This document shows, piece by piece, positions 25,036-35,944 of a stretch of DNA of 64,000 nucleotides (position 1 is the stretch's first letter; every line of letters starts with the position of its first letter). The stretch comes from Gracilibacillus caseinilyticus (GTDB taxonomy: Bacteria; Bacillota; Bacilli; Bacillales; Amphibacillaceae): positions 4,278,001 through 4,342,000 of the forward strand of contig NZ_CP095072.1 in NCBI RefSeq assembly GCF_022919115.1, in the 5' to 3' direction. A program made the position numbers and the translations under genes. The notes beneath the pieces were generated by a model that ran no database searches, was not told where the DNA came from, and worked only from the letters and a program-made list of their open reading frames with translations.

Positions 25036-25627
25036 ATTATATGGATTATGTCAAGTGAAACTCTAAAGCGATGTGGTAATTTTGAAACAGAGAATGTGCT
25101 AGGATATCGCTTCGGCCAACCACTCCGCGTCCTGCGGGGCACGGCTGAAGCTAACTTTGTAAAGAAGACCGCTTTACAAAGTGGATCTTCAGCACCTGCT
25201 CAATCCCGCGGGAGTCTACGTGGTTGGCCTACGCTAGGATTGGCACTCTACAACGTTTGAAAGAGGTAGCATTTTGAGCACATCCATAATTGTATAAAAA
25301 TATTAGCATTCGAATGAATAACATATGCTAGCACCACTGCTTTTGTGTTACATAAGTTGTAGCACTTCCTTAAGCGTAGGAAATATGCGGAGACTCCCGT
25401 GGAATCAGCACGAGCTGAAAATCCACTTTGTCTGTGCCTGTGTCTGCAAGTATCGCTTCGAAGTGAGCTTACTCTGCACAAGGCAGCAAAGAAGTTGTCC
25501 AATTAGTAGCCTAGCTGAAGCCATGCCCACAGGACGCGGAGCAATTTTTAGGAGCTTTGCTACGCATATATTAACTATCAAAATTACCACATCGCTTTAG
25601 AGTTTCACTTGACATAATCCATATTAT
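25036..25627 (-). repeat. Foldback/MITE-like element, copy 2 (interior inverted)
   Basis: The best-preserved terminal inverted repeats of the family: 25036-25085 and 25578-25627 are reverse complements at 49 of 50 positions. Module B comes first here (25114-25229, closed by GGCCAACCAC/GTGGTTGGCC), and module A follows in reverse (from 25379), opposite to copies 1 and 3. The outer flanks do not follow this reversal. The left flank AATACAACTA matches the left flank of copy 3, and the 43 bp right of the element match the right flank of copy 3 at roughly 84%. The element fills most of the gene-free stretch 24908-25703. Confidence 0.85.
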
Positions 25628-25703
25628 AAGAACCTTCACTTTAATTTTTTCAAACTTAAGCGAAAATTTTGTAAATCCGCTTTAATAAGGTAATTATGTA
25701 GAG

Positions 25704-25764
25704 AAAAAGCCGGACTCGACACGTATGGTATCTATCATAACTTCGTGTCATGTCCAGCTTTTAT
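25704..25764 (-). terminator. Terminator of the dhaKLM operon
   Basis: On the minus strand AAAAGCTGGAC pairs with GTCCGGCTTTT, and GACACG pairs with CGTGTC inside, followed by a T-run. It lies 10 bp beyond the dhaM stop. Confidence 0.8.
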
Positions 25765-25773
25765 TGTGACTTA

Positions 25774-26163
25774 TTACATATCTTCTAACTCAAGCTTGGT
25801 TAAGCTCTTCCTAATTTTTTCTATAGAATAGCCCATATTCGCCTCTACTGCTGCAACATATGCACCTTCTACTAACGGTACATGGTTGGCGAGTTGGATA
25901 TTTTCACGTTCGGAAAATTCAATAGCCATTTCTGCATTCATTTTTGCACTGCCTAAATCATAGAGAAGGATAACACCTTTCCCATGATCTGCATCTTCAA
26001 TGGCCTTGCTGATCAACTCCATATTTGTGCCAATTTCTTCATCCTCTGTTCCAGCAGCAATAGCAATGGGAACATCTGAGATGACTTGACTGATCAAGTC
26101 GTAGACACCTTCACCTATCTTCTTACTATGAGAAATGATGACAAGTCCTACTTTATCCGCCAT
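25774..26163 (-). CDS. dhaM: Dihydroxyacetone kinase phosphotransfer subunit
   Basis: A 129-residue EIIA-Man-like phosphocarrier that takes phosphate from the PTS (HPr) and passes it to DhaL-ADP. The active histidine is in GLVIISHSKKIGEGV near the N-terminus, and LLYDLGSAKMNAEMAIE is the family signature. The length matches the short Gram-positive DhaM without the HPr and EI-like domains found in E. coli. It is the last gene of dhaK-dhaL-dhaM, 2 bp after dhaL. The operon sits directly downstream of glpD on the same strand and makes dihydroxyacetone phosphate, the same product as GlpK plus GlpD. Confidence 0.92.
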   Translation of the reverse strand: MADKVGLVIISHSKKIGEGVYDLISQVISDVPIAIAAGTEDEEIGTNMELISKAIEDADHGKGVILLYDLGSAKMNAEMAIEFSERENIQLANHVPLVEGAYVAAVEANMGYSIEKIRKSLTKLELEDM

Positions 26164-26165
26164 AG

Positions 26166-26783
26166 TTAGTCCTCCATTTCGATTACAGTTGCCAGTGCTT
26201 CAAAAATATAATAAGATGACATAGAACCGGGATCTACATGCCCACGTGAACGCTCATTCAGATAAGAAGCCCTGCCTTTTGTTGCTTTCAGTTCTCGTGT
26301 ATCTTCAATCGTCGCCTGGCAGACCTCGAGCATTTCCTGCCAATCTTCTACTTTTTCAGTTCCTAGAAAATCAGCTACCTGATACCATACATCATATAAT
26401 GTTTTTTCACCGAGTTCGGCATTACCACGCATTTTTATTCCTTCCAGTGCCTGGTCTATTGCAGATTTAAGATTTTGCTGATCAACCTCTTGTCCTTGTA
26501 ATGCTGTCGCCATTTTCAAAAAAGCCGTTCCATAAAGAGGTCCGGAAGCACCGCCAATTTTAGCTGTTAGCGTCATCGCAGCAGATTTTAATACATCTGC
26601 CACTGATTCATATTCTGTACCATCAATTTTTGCCACCACTTCACCAAAGCCCCTTGCCATGTTAATACCATGATCTCCATCACCAATAGCCTGGTCTAAG
26701 GCTGTCAATTGTTCTTTGTTCGCTTCCATTCTTTTATGAATTTCTCTCATCCATTGTATCGTCTTTTCGACCGTCAAAATCAT
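26166..26783 (-). CDS. dhaL: Dihydroxyacetone kinase ADP-binding subunit
   Basis: A 205-residue subunit that holds the tightly bound ADP which shuttles phosphate from DhaM to dihydroxyacetone on DhaK. The Mg-ADP motif LDQAIGDGDHGINMARGF is visible near residues 26-43, and GGASGPLYGTAFLKMA and KGRASYLNERSRGHVDPGSMSSYYIF complete the domain. I start at ATG 26783 with GGAGAA upstream; a TTG one codon earlier is possible. It lies 29 bp after dhaK and 2 bp before dhaM. Confidence 0.93.
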   Translation of the reverse strand: MILTVEKTIQWMREIHKRMEANKEQLTALDQAIGDGDHGINMARGFGEVVAKIDGTEYESVADVLKSAAMTLTAKIGGASGPLYGTAFLKMATALQGQEVDQQNLKSAIDQALEGIKMRGNAELGEKTLYDVWYQVADFLGTEKVEDWQEMLEVCQATIEDTRELKATKGRASYLNERSRGHVDPGSMSSYYIFEALATVIEMED

Positions 26784-26812
26784 CAATTCATTCTCCTTCG
26801 TGAAACATCATT

Positions 26813-27802
26813 TTATTTAAAAGCCTGTGCATCTGTGGTTGCTGATAATGCAGATTTAATCTGATGGTCTAGTTTTAAAAGCGTAATAGAAAATCCAGCC
26901 ATTTCTAAAGCTGTCATGTACTCACCGACCCAGTTTGCGTAAATCGTTATTCCCTTTTCCTTTAGTAAATTAGCAACCTGGCGATACACGATATAGAGCT
27001 CCATCTCGGGTGTAGCGCCCATTCCATTGATCATTACAGCAACTTCACTATTATCGTACTCATGATCTGCTAGAATTTTTCCCAAAAGTGTATCAGCAAT
27101 ACGATCGGCTGACTGGAGTGGCACGCGTTCTATACCCGGTTCGCCATGGATACCAATACCTATCTCCATTTCATCTTCTTCCAATGTAAAGCTTGGTTTC
27201 CCTGAGGCAGGTACGGTACAAGGAGATAACGCGACACCCATAGAGCGTACCTGTTTAATCACATTTTCTGCAGCTGCTTTCACTTCCTGTAATGGTGCTT
27301 TTGTTTCTGCGATTGCACCGGCTACTTTATGAACAAAAACAGTTCCGGCAATTCCTCGTCTACCAGAGGTAAACGTACTGTCCTCTACGGATACATCATC
27401 ATTCACGATTACTTTTTCCACCGTAATTCCTTCTGCCTCTGCCAATTCTGCTGCCATGTCGAAGTTCATCACATCTCCTGTATAGTTTTTAATGATGAGC
27501 AAGACACCTTCACCACTATCAACAGCCTTGATTGCCTCTAATACTTGATCTGGCGTCGGCGATGTAAATACTTCTCCTGCAACGGCCGCATCCAGCATAC
27601 CCTTACCTACATAACCTGCATGGGCTGGCTCATGTCCACTGCCACCCCCACTGACAATTCCAACTTTTCCGGTGACTGGTGCGTCGTTCCTTATCACAAC
27701 GCTTGTATCCGGTAATCGTTTCAAGGAATCACTATGTGCTTTCACAAATCCATCAAGCATTTCTTCTACTACTGCATCGGTATGGTTTAACACTTTTTTC
27801 AA
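26813..27802 (-). CDS. dhaK: Dihydroxyacetone kinase substrate-binding subunit
   Basis: A 329-residue subunit that binds dihydroxyacetone covalently through a histidine. GGGSGHEPAHAGYVGKGML (His57 region) and GIHGEPGIERVPL (the hemiaminal histidine, near residue 218) are both present. The start codon is TTG at 27800-27802 with AGGTGAT five bases upstream. A ~195-bp gap with a terminator separates it from glpD, so dhaKLM is probably a separate transcript. A possible -35/-10 pair (TTGGAA, TACGAT) lies in that gap, but it is weak. Confidence 0.95.
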   Translation of the reverse strand: MKKVLNHTDAVVEEMLDGFVKAHSDSLKRLPDTSVVIRNDAPVTGKVGIVSGGGSGHEPAHAGYVGKGMLDAAVAGEVFTSPTPDQVLEAIKAVDSGEGVLLIIKNYTGDVMNFDMAAELAEAEGITVEKVIVNDDVSVEDSTFTSGRRGIAGTVFVHKVAGAIAETKAPLQEVKAAAENVIKQVRSMGVALSPCTVPASGKPSFTLEEDEMEIGIGIHGEPGIERVPLQSADRIADTLLGKILADHEYDNSEVAVMINGMGATPEMELYIVYRQVANLLKEKGITIYANWVGEYMTALEMAGFSITLLKLDHQIKSALSATTDAQAFK

Positions 27803-27973
27803 AACAGATCACCTCTTCACATCATATAGTTCTATCGTAAACAAAAACGAGCAAATATTCCAAATATATCATGTGCAATTCAATACGAAAGGAGAAAAAT
27901 ATGAATGATGACATCGCATAAGGAAATATACTTCAAGCTAAATTACCTAGTTAGCATCATACGTAAATTTTTT

Positions 27974-28002
27974 AAAAAAAGCCGTGAGACTAATGCCTCA
28001 CG
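27974..28002 (-). terminator. Terminator overlapping the glpD stop codon
   Basis: CGTGAG/CTCACG (27983-27988 and 27997-28002) with an 8-nt loop is followed by GCTTTTTTT on the minus strand. The glpD stop codon lies within the 5' arm. Confidence 0.75.
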
Positions 28003-29650
28003 ACGTTTTTGGATGCACGGCTTCATAGAGCAGTTGATCTAATTCCTTCGTATATTCTTCTGTCTGTATTGCTGTCCATGCTAGCTGCTGTTCCATTTCT
28101 TTTATTACAGCATCTTTTTCTTGTTTTACCCAATTAATATCGAAGAACAACGCACCTGTTCTGCGAATGAAAAAGTCTACCGGTTTACATGCTGCTTCGT
28201 GTTCTAAACTGTAGGAAAGCATAGCACTTGTCAACGGTGCCAGCTCAGCCTCATTTTTCGTTGCTTGCTGATAATAATCGAATACTGCCTCAACGTTAGA
28301 TCCATAACGTTGAACAAGCATTTCCGCTTCTTCCGTCGTCATGCCAAGTTCTACACCTTTCGGAATTTGCTCTTCCTTAAATTGTTTGAATCCTTTAGAA
28401 CCTCCAACATCTCCGCCAGAGATCGGCAATTTCTTCGTATCACTTGGATAAAATACTTTTCGTTCTGCTTCTACCATTTTATCATGGATAACATTGACAA
28501 CATGTTCAGCCATTTTTCGATAGCCTGTCAACTTACCACCTGCAATTGAAATAAGCCCCGAATCTGATTCGAAAATCTCATCTTTACGTGAAATCTCAGA
28601 CGGGTCCTTGCCCTCTTCATGAATCAATGGACGTAAACCAGACCAGCTTGATTCGACATCATCAGCCGTTATCTTCAAGTCAGGGAACATAAAGTCAATC
28701 GCATTTAACACATAATCACGATCTGCTTCCGTCATCGTAGGATGCGCAATATTACCCTCATAAACCGTATCTGTTGTACCAACATATGCTTTACCATCAC
28801 GCGGAATAGCAAATACCATACGGCCATCTGGTGTATCGAAATAGATCGCTTGTTCTAAAGGAAAACGAGAATGATCGAATACAAGGTGAATCCCTTTTGT
28901 TAATTGCAATGTTTTGCCCTTCTTAGACTGATCTTTCTCACGAATCGTATCTACCCACGGCCCAGCGGCATTCACGATATATTTAGCATCGAGTTCATGT
29001 GTGTCACCTGACAATTGATCCGTTACTTCCACGCCAGTGAGCTTGCCGTGTTCATAAAGTAATTCGGTGACTTTGGCATAATTGATGGAGAGCGCACCTT
29101 TTTCCACCGCTTTTTTCATAACTTCCATTGTTAAACGAGCATCATCTGTGCGATACTCTACATAATATCCTGCACCTTTTAAACCATTTTCTTTCAAAAG
29201 CGGTTCACGTTTGATCGCTTCCTGGCTGTTTAACATTTTACGACGTTCTGATTTCTTTACGCCTGCGAGAAAGTCATAAACACGCAAGCCAATATTGGTG
29301 GAAAATGGACCAAATGTACCCTGATCATAAAACGGCAACATCATCCATTCTGGAACCGTAACATGTGGTCCATTTTCGTATACTATTTCACGTTCTTTCC
29401 CAACTTCTGCTACCATTTTCACTTCAAATTGTTTTAAATAACGTAATCCACCGTGTACTAACTTCGTGGATCGGCTCGAAGTACCTGCCGCAAAATCCTG
29501 CATTTCTACTACAGCCACTTTTAGACCACGCATAACTGCGTCCAATGCAATTCCTGCACCAGTGATACCTCCACCGATAACAACCATGTCCAACTGATCT
29601 TTTTTCATTTCCTGGAACATTTCTGTTCGTTGTTTACTCGAAAAGGTCAT
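27998..29650 (-). CDS. glpD: Aerobic glycerol-3-phosphate dehydrogenase
   Basis: Oxidises sn-glycerol-3-phosphate to dihydroxyacetone phosphate, passing electrons to menaquinone at the membrane (EC 1.1.5.3). The 550-residue flavoprotein has the FAD motif MVVIGGGITGAGIALDAVMRG near residues 21-41, TSSRSTKLVHGGLRYLK, and a second flavin motif near SIAGGKLTGYRKMAE. I use the ATG at 29650; a TTG at 29665 in the same frame is an alternative, since GGGGGC is a weak binding site for either. It lies 28 bp after glpK in the glpF-glpK-glpD operon. The frame ends inside the operon terminator. Confidence 0.96.
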   Translation of the reverse strand: MTFSSKQRTEMFQEMKKDQLDMVVIGGGITGAGIALDAVMRGLKVAVVEMQDFAAGTSSRSTKLVHGGLRYLKQFEVKMVAEVGKEREIVYENGPHVTVPEWMMLPFYDQGTFGPFSTNIGLRVYDFLAGVKKSERRKMLNSQEAIKREPLLKENGLKGAGYYVEYRTDDARLTMEVMKKAVEKGALSINYAKVTELLYEHGKLTGVEVTDQLSGDTHELDAKYIVNAAGPWVDTIREKDQSKKGKTLQLTKGIHLVFDHSRFPLEQAIYFDTPDGRMVFAIPRDGKAYVGTTDTVYEGNIAHPTMTEADRDYVLNAIDFMFPDLKITADDVESSWSGLRPLIHEEGKDPSEISRKDEIFESDSGLISIAGGKLTGYRKMAEHVVNVIHDKMVEAERKVFYPSDTKKLPISGGDVGGSKGFKQFKEEQIPKGVELGMTTEEAEMLVQRYGSNVEAVFDYYQQATKNEAELAPLTSAMLSYSLEHEAACKPVDFFIRRTGALFFDINWVKQEKDAVIKEMEQQLAWTAIQTEEYTKELDQLLYEAVHPKTS

Positions 29651-29678
29651 AGATTTCGCCCCCAAATGTTTATATATT

Positions 29679-31184
<1,506 letters not shown>

Positions 31185-31189
31185 CTAAT

Positions 31190-32041
31190 CTAATGATTTA
31201 TATAACTTGCTTCTTGAGATGATTTCTTAGTTGATGCAACATGTGCATGGTGTTTTTTTTGTTCATCGGCTAATGCTACTCCTAATAGTATTAGTACCAC
31301 TAATGACATTATCCAAAACAACAGTGTAAAGTCACCTTCAAAAAAAGCTTTATAAAAAACTGCTCCATACACACCACCAATAATCGGTCCTACTACTGGA
31401 ATCGAAGCATATTTCCAATTGGAATCACCTTTTCCGATAATCGGTAATAAAGCGTGGGCAATTCTTGGCCCCAAATCACGAGCCGGATTAATAGCATAGC
31501 CAGTCGGTCCACCTAACGATAAACCGATTGCAACAATAAGCAACCCGACGATTGCTGGATTTAATCCTTCCGTAAAATCGTTTGCACCAATGAACAGCAA
31601 GCCCATAACTAGGACAAATGTCCCGATCACTTCACTTACCAGGTTAGCCGGACCACTTTTTATCGCAGGATCCGTTGCAAAAACAGCTAATTTTCCTGCT
31701 GGATCATCCGTTGCTTTCCAATGTGGCAAGTATTGAAAGAAGACAATAGCCCCACCAATAATCGCACCGAGCATTTGGGCTAAAATATACATCGGCACTT
31801 TCTCCCAAGGAAATTCGCCGATACTGGCAAAACCTAATGTAACTGCTGGATTGATATGGGCACCGGATACGCTTCCAACTGCATAGACACCCATCGCTAC
31901 ACCAAGTCCCCATCCCAGTGTAACAACGATCCATCCTCCTCCTTCAGATTTCGATTTCTTCAATGTTACCCCGCCGACAACACCACAGCCTAGAATAACT
32001 AAGATCATGGTTCCAATTAATTCTGCAAGAAATTCAGACAT
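31190..32041 (-). CDS. glpF: Glycerol uptake facilitator, aquaglyceroporin
   Basis: A 283-residue membrane channel of the MIP family. Both pore motifs are present: first HINPAVTLG, second AINPARDLGPR, with the arginine of the selectivity filter in the second. Six membrane helices and two half-helices can be traced, from MILVILGCGVVGGVTL to LLFWIMSLVVLILLGVAL. The C-terminus is polar and slightly longer than in E. coli. It is the first gene of the operon and is preceded by a sigma-A promoter and a leader terminator typical of GlpP control. Confidence 0.96.
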   Translation of the reverse strand: MSEFLAELIGTMILVILGCGVVGGVTLKKSKSEGGGWIVVTLGWGLGVAMGVYAVGSVSGAHINPAVTLGFASIGEFPWEKVPMYILAQMLGAIIGGAIVFFQYLPHWKATDDPAGKLAVFATDPAIKSGPANLVSEVIGTFVLVMGLLFIGANDFTEGLNPAIVGLLIVAIGLSLGGPTGYAINPARDLGPRIAHALLPIIGKGDSNWKYASIPVVGPIIGGVYGAVFYKAFFEGDFTLLFWIMSLVVLILLGVALADEQKKHHAHVASTKKSSQEASYINH

Positions 32042-32124
32042 TCTAACACCCCTTCACAGTATGTTAATAAACTATACCCATAATTTGTCGCATAGATGCG
32101 TAAAATGTCAAAAAACAGAAAAAA

Positions 32125-32180
32125 TCCACACAGCTATCCACGTATCACTTTAATTATGATACGAAAATGTGCTGTGTGGA
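32125..32180 (-). terminator. glpF leader terminator, probable GlpP antitermination target
   Basis: Between the promoter at 32220-32248 and glpF lies a long hairpin. The outer stem is TCCACACAGC/GCTGTGTGGA (10 bp), the inner stem is CGTATCA/TGATACG, and a run of six T follows on the minus strand. In B. subtilis, GlpP plus glycerol-3-phosphate prevents termination at such leader hairpins, and glpP is the gene directly upstream here. It could also end the glpP message. Confidence 0.7.
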
Positions 32181-32219
32181 CTCCTATTCTCCGACACGTT
32201 CTTTTAACTTGTGTCTACT

Positions 32220-32248
32220 AGAATATCGAATTTCCTGACATACGTCAA
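32220..32248 (-). promoter_or_regulatory. glpFKD promoter
   Basis: On the minus strand TTGACG (32243-32248) and TATTCT (32220-32225) are spaced 17 bp apart. It starts a leader of roughly 170 nt that contains the terminator hairpin. Confidence 0.65.
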
Positions 32249-32269
32249 ACATTTTTTCTTGCCCTTCCT

Positions 32270-32809
32270 TCACCATAAAGACCGACGAGATGTCGTGACA
32301 GCTATCGCTCCGCTAGCTAAGGCGCTTTCGATTTCATCTTCGGTTTTAATTAAACCTCCCGCTATAACCGGAATTCTTGTTTCCTCTGCAATTTCTTTGA
32401 TTACTGATGGTATAATTCCTGGTAAAACTTCAATATAATCAGGGTTGGATTTTTGGATTAATGCAATATTTTTAGTGATAGCAGAGCTATCTATAGCAAA
32501 CAAACGCTGAATAGCAACAATCCCGCTTTTCTTAGCCAATGTGATCACACTCGCCCTGGTAGAAACAATTCCATCCACTTTGATCTGGCGCACAAGAAAT
32601 TCCATACCATATTGATCAACCTTTAATCCGTTGATCAAATCCGCGTGAACCAAAACCCTTTTTCCACTTTTTTTCGCATATTGAACCACTTGTGGTAATT
32701 GTGCAATTCTTGTTTCCAATAAGATAATTAAAGAATGCCCATCATTTTTTAATAATACTTCAAAATCTTTCATTTTTCGTACAGCTGGCAGAACACCTTG
32801 TAAATCCAT
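32270..32809 (-). CDS. glpP: Glycerol uptake operon antiterminator
   Basis: A 179-residue RNA-binding antiterminator that responds to glycerol-3-phosphate. The TIM-barrel protein shows IILLETRIAQLPQVVQYAKKSGKRVLVHADLINGL at about residues 28-62, GIVSTRASVITLAKKSG, and the phosphate-binding end EVLPGIIPSVIKEI with PVIAGGLIKTEDEI. Length and sequence fit GlpP. GGAGGGG lies ahead of the ATG. It is followed by the glpF promoter and leader terminator, its expected target. It diverges from ppc. Confidence 0.93.
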   Translation of the reverse strand: MDLQGVLPAVRKMKDFEVLLKNDGHSLIILLETRIAQLPQVVQYAKKSGKRVLVHADLINGLKVDQYGMEFLVRQIKVDGIVSTRASVITLAKKSGIVAIQRLFAIDSSAITKNIALIQKSNPDYIEVLPGIIPSVIKEIAEETRIPVIAGGLIKTEDEIESALASGAIAVTTSRRSLW

Positions 32810-33175
32810 GCTTTCCCCTCCTGTTCCTGAACATTTGCGAATATCTATTATTTAGCATAAACTTAATAGAGAACGGGACACAACTATTCTATTTTTTATA
32901 ATTTGATTTTCAGATAATTAAGATAATAAAGAAAAATTATTACTCATTTTCTGAAAAACATGTTATGATAATAGATGTGTCTATTTTATGTCGTATTTTC
33001 ATTTATTTTGTAGTGCAACTTATAAACCGTGCATTTCATATGCTCAAATCAAGTCCTCTAACCAATTCCAGCCAATTTATCTACTGAAGACAATTCAGGT
33101 GCACAACATTATGAACTTAATACTTTATTTGTAACATCATTGTTGAATGAAAACTTTGAAAGGAAGTGGGACACA
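32810..33175. other. Divergent control region between glpP and ppc
   Basis: A 366-bp A/T-rich gene-free stretch. On the minus strand TTGTGT and TATGCT with an 18-bp spacer are a possible glpP promoter near 32856-32885. On the plus strand a TATGATAAT-like -10 lies near 32963 but I find no good -35. No riboswitch or conserved RNA fold was recognised. Confidence 0.35.
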
Positions 33176-35929
33176 ATGGCAACAAGCTTTGAGGAGAAAT
33201 CTAATATTTCATTAATGAAAGACGCCGACTACTTATCGAAAATTTTGGACGATGTATTATTACACGAAGGTGGAGAAAACCTGCTAAACACAGTAAAAGA
33301 AATTCGCGTACTCTCTACCGAATCAAGAGACAAGCAAGATACGACAATTCAAAACAAAATCAAAGAAAAAATCAGTAATTTAGAGCCAGAATTAAGAAAA
33401 ATGGTTATTCGCGCATTTTCCATTCACCTACACTTGCTCAATATTGCTGAACAAAACTACAGATCAAGAAGAAGACGTGAATACCAGGCTCAAGATACCA
33501 ATATCATTCAACCTGGTTCACTTGAAGCTGGAGTTAAAACATTAATCGATAACAACGTAACTCCTGAACAAATCACAGAACTATTAGAGAAATTATCTTT
33601 AGAACTTATTATGACTGCTCACCCGACAGAGGCTACCAGACGTACGATCCTTCAAATTCATAAACGAATTGCACGCCTCTTAACGCAGTGGGACTATTCT
33701 TATACACGATACGAAAAGAAAATGCTCCAGGAACGAATTGCGAATGAAATCACGTTCTTATGGCAAACACAAGAAATCCGACAAAAGAAACCATCTGTTA
33801 TGAAAGAAGTTTCGAATGGTCTCTACTATTTTGACAGGGTTCTATTTGATGTTTTACCAAAAATTCATGATGACCTGGAGGACTTATTGTTTGAAAGATA
33901 CAATCTTCGCTGGAAGATTCCTTCATTCCTTCGGTTCGGTTCATGGATTGGTGGAGACCGTGATGGTAACCCGAATGTAAAAGCAACTACTACCTATGAA
34001 ACATTAAAAAAACATAGAGAATTGGTACTTAAGAAATATAAAGAAGCATTAGCGACATTAAAAGACCGACTCAGTCATTCTGATTCTAAAATTGAAGTCA
34101 GCAATGATCTTAGGGAATCCATCCTAAACGATCAACAAGCTTTACAGTTTAATGGCTGGCACAAAGAAGATGAAGTATACCGAGTAAAATTATCATTGAT
34201 GCTGAGGAAATTGGAATATACGGAACAGGATCATGAACTAGGGTATGCAAAATCAGAAGATTTACTAGCAGATTTATATTTAATTCGTGAAAGCATGAAA
34301 GTTCACCACCCATCACATAACCCTGTAAAATTACTGCGCAAAGTGATTCGTCAAGTTGATTTATTTGGTTTCCACCTTGCTTCACTTGATATACGTAATC
34401 ACAGTGGTGAGCATGAATCTGCGTTGACAGAAATTTATGAAAAAGTGGACATCATCAAGGATTATAAATCACTAAATGAAGACGAGAAAGTGAAAATTCT
34501 AACATCCACTTTAGAGAATCCTCGTCCGATGATCTCTATTTATGATGAATTTTCACCTGAAACCCTAGAAGTCATTGATACATTCCGTATGATTAAAAGA
34601 GCGCAGGATACATTCGGTCTTCGTGCCATTGAAGTGTATTTAATTAGTATGACAGACAACGTGAGTGATTTGTTAGAAGTATTAGTTCTTGCTAAAGAAG
34701 CAGGACTATACCGTGTTCATCCTGATGGAAAAGTTGTCAGCAGAATTCATGTTGCTCCACTTCTTGAAACAATTGATGATTTAAAAAACGGTCCAGACAT
34801 GATAAAAAAATTATTTAACATTCCGCTTTACCGCAAGCATTTAGAAGCACGCGGTGATTTGCAGGAAGTAATGCTTGGTTATTCCGACAGTAGTAAAGAC
34901 GGTGGAAACATTACTGCAAATTGGGAATTATTTCAGGCACAACAGGAAATACATGATATTGCTTCAAGCTATGGCGTGAAGCTGAAATACTTCCATGGAC
35001 GTGGTGGATCACTTGGACGTGGTGGTGGACCACTTTACTCCAGCTTATTATCACAACCAGCCGTTACACTAGGTGATGGTGTAAAAATCACAGAACAAGG
35101 TGAAGTATTGTCTTCCCGCTATTTATTGGAGGATATCGCGTACCGTAGTCTTGAGCAGGCAACATCTACGTTGCTAACAGGTATTATGGGGCTTAACGAT
35201 GACCATGAAAATATGGTACCGATCCAGGAAGAAGTGGAAGCAATGAGTACAATCTCTGAATACGCACTGAAAAAATATCAGTCCCTTGTATTCGAAGATC
35301 CAGGCTTTATTCAATACTTCAACGAGGCGACTCCTTTACACGAACTTGGTGATTTAAATATTGGTTCTCGTCCAATGAAACGTAAAGGTAGCAATCGTTT
35401 TGAAGACTTACGTGCAATCCCCTGGGTATTTGCTTGGACACAAAGCCGTCAGTTGCTACCAGCCTGGTATGCTGCGGGTACTGGCTTCAAGCAATATCTT
35501 GACCAGACTGGAAACTTAGAGTTACTGCAAAAAATGTACCAACAGTGGCCATTCTTCCATGCAACAATTAATAATCTGCAAATGGCCCTAACAAAAGCAG
35601 ACATCAATACGGCTCAAGGCTACGCTGATATGATGGAAGATAAAGAAATCAGCTCCCGTATTTTTGGTGCAATCAAAGAAGAATACCAAGTCACAAAAGA
35701 CATTGTCCTTAAAATTACCGGACAAGAAGAATTGTTGGATAATCGCACCAACATTAAGGACTCGGTGAGATTACGTAATCCACTAGTAGACCCGTTAAAC
35801 TTATTACAAGTACAACTAGTTTCACAATTACGAGCTAAAGGCGAAGACGGCGAACATTATGATGAATTATTAATGGAAGCTCTACTCACCATTAACGGTG
35901 TAGCAGCAGGTCTTCGCAATACAGGCTGA
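33176..35929 (+). CDS. ppc: Phosphoenolpyruvate carboxylase
   Basis: Carboxylates PEP to oxaloacetate with bicarbonate (EC 4.1.1.31), replenishing the TCA cycle. The 917-residue protein has the catalytic His149 motif ELIMTAHPTEATRRT, the lysine motif GYSDSSKDGGNITANW and the glycine-rich PEP loop HGRGGSLGRGGGP. The C-terminus ends RNTG, as in the bacterial enzyme. I place the start at ATG 33176, where AAGGAAGTGGG precedes it; an in-frame codon at 33140 has no binding site. Many Bacillus species rely on pyruvate carboxylase instead, so a bacterial-type Ppc is a lineage marker. It is monocistronic with its own terminator. Confidence 0.97.
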   Translation: MATSFEEKSNISLMKDADYLSKILDDVLLHEGGENLLNTVKEIRVLSTESRDKQDTTIQNKIKEKISNLEPELRKMVIRAFSIHLHLLNIAEQNYRSRRRREYQAQDTNIIQPGSLEAGVKTLIDNNVTPEQITELLEKLSLELIMTAHPTEATRRTILQIHKRIARLLTQWDYSYTRYEKKMLQERIANEITFLWQTQEIRQKKPSVMKEVSNGLYYFDRVLFDVLPKIHDDLEDLLFERYNLRWKIPSFLRFGSWIGGDRDGNPNVKATTTYETLKKHRELVLKKYKEALATLKDRLSHSDSKIEVSNDLRESILNDQQALQFNGWHKEDEVYRVKLSLMLRKLEYTEQDHELGYAKSEDLLADLYLIRESMKVHHPSHNPVKLLRKVIRQVDLFGFHLASLDIRNHSGEHESALTEIYEKVDIIKDYKSLNEDEKVKILTSTLENPRPMISIYDEFSPETLEVIDTFRMIKRAQDTFGLRAIEVYLISMTDNVSDLLEVLVLAKEAGLYRVHPDGKVVSRIHVAPLLETIDDLKNGPDMIKKLFNIPLYRKHLEARGDLQEVMLGYSDSSKDGGNITANWELFQAQQEIHDIASSYGVKLKYFHGRGGSLGRGGGPLYSSLLSQPAVTLGDGVKITEQGEVLSSRYLLEDIAYRSLEQATSTLLTGIMGLNDDHENMVPIQEEVEAMSTISEYALKKYQSLVFEDPGFIQYFNEATPLHELGDLNIGSRPMKRKGSNRFEDLRAIPWVFAWTQSRQLLPAWYAAGTGFKQYLDQTGNLELLQKMYQQWPFFHATINNLQMALTKADINTAQGYADMMEDKEISSRIFGAIKEEYQVTKDIVLKITGQEELLDNRTNIKDSVRLRNPLVDPLNLLQVQLVSQLRAKGEDGEHYDELLMEALLTINGVAAGLRNTG

Positions 35930-35944
35930 TCCAAACTATATATC

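Noticed and set aside
27888-27922. AAAGGAG followed by ATG on the plus strand between dhaK and glpD
   Set aside because: The frame has only six codons (MNDDIA) before a stop and no continuation in other frames that I recognise, so it is at most a relic of a gene start.
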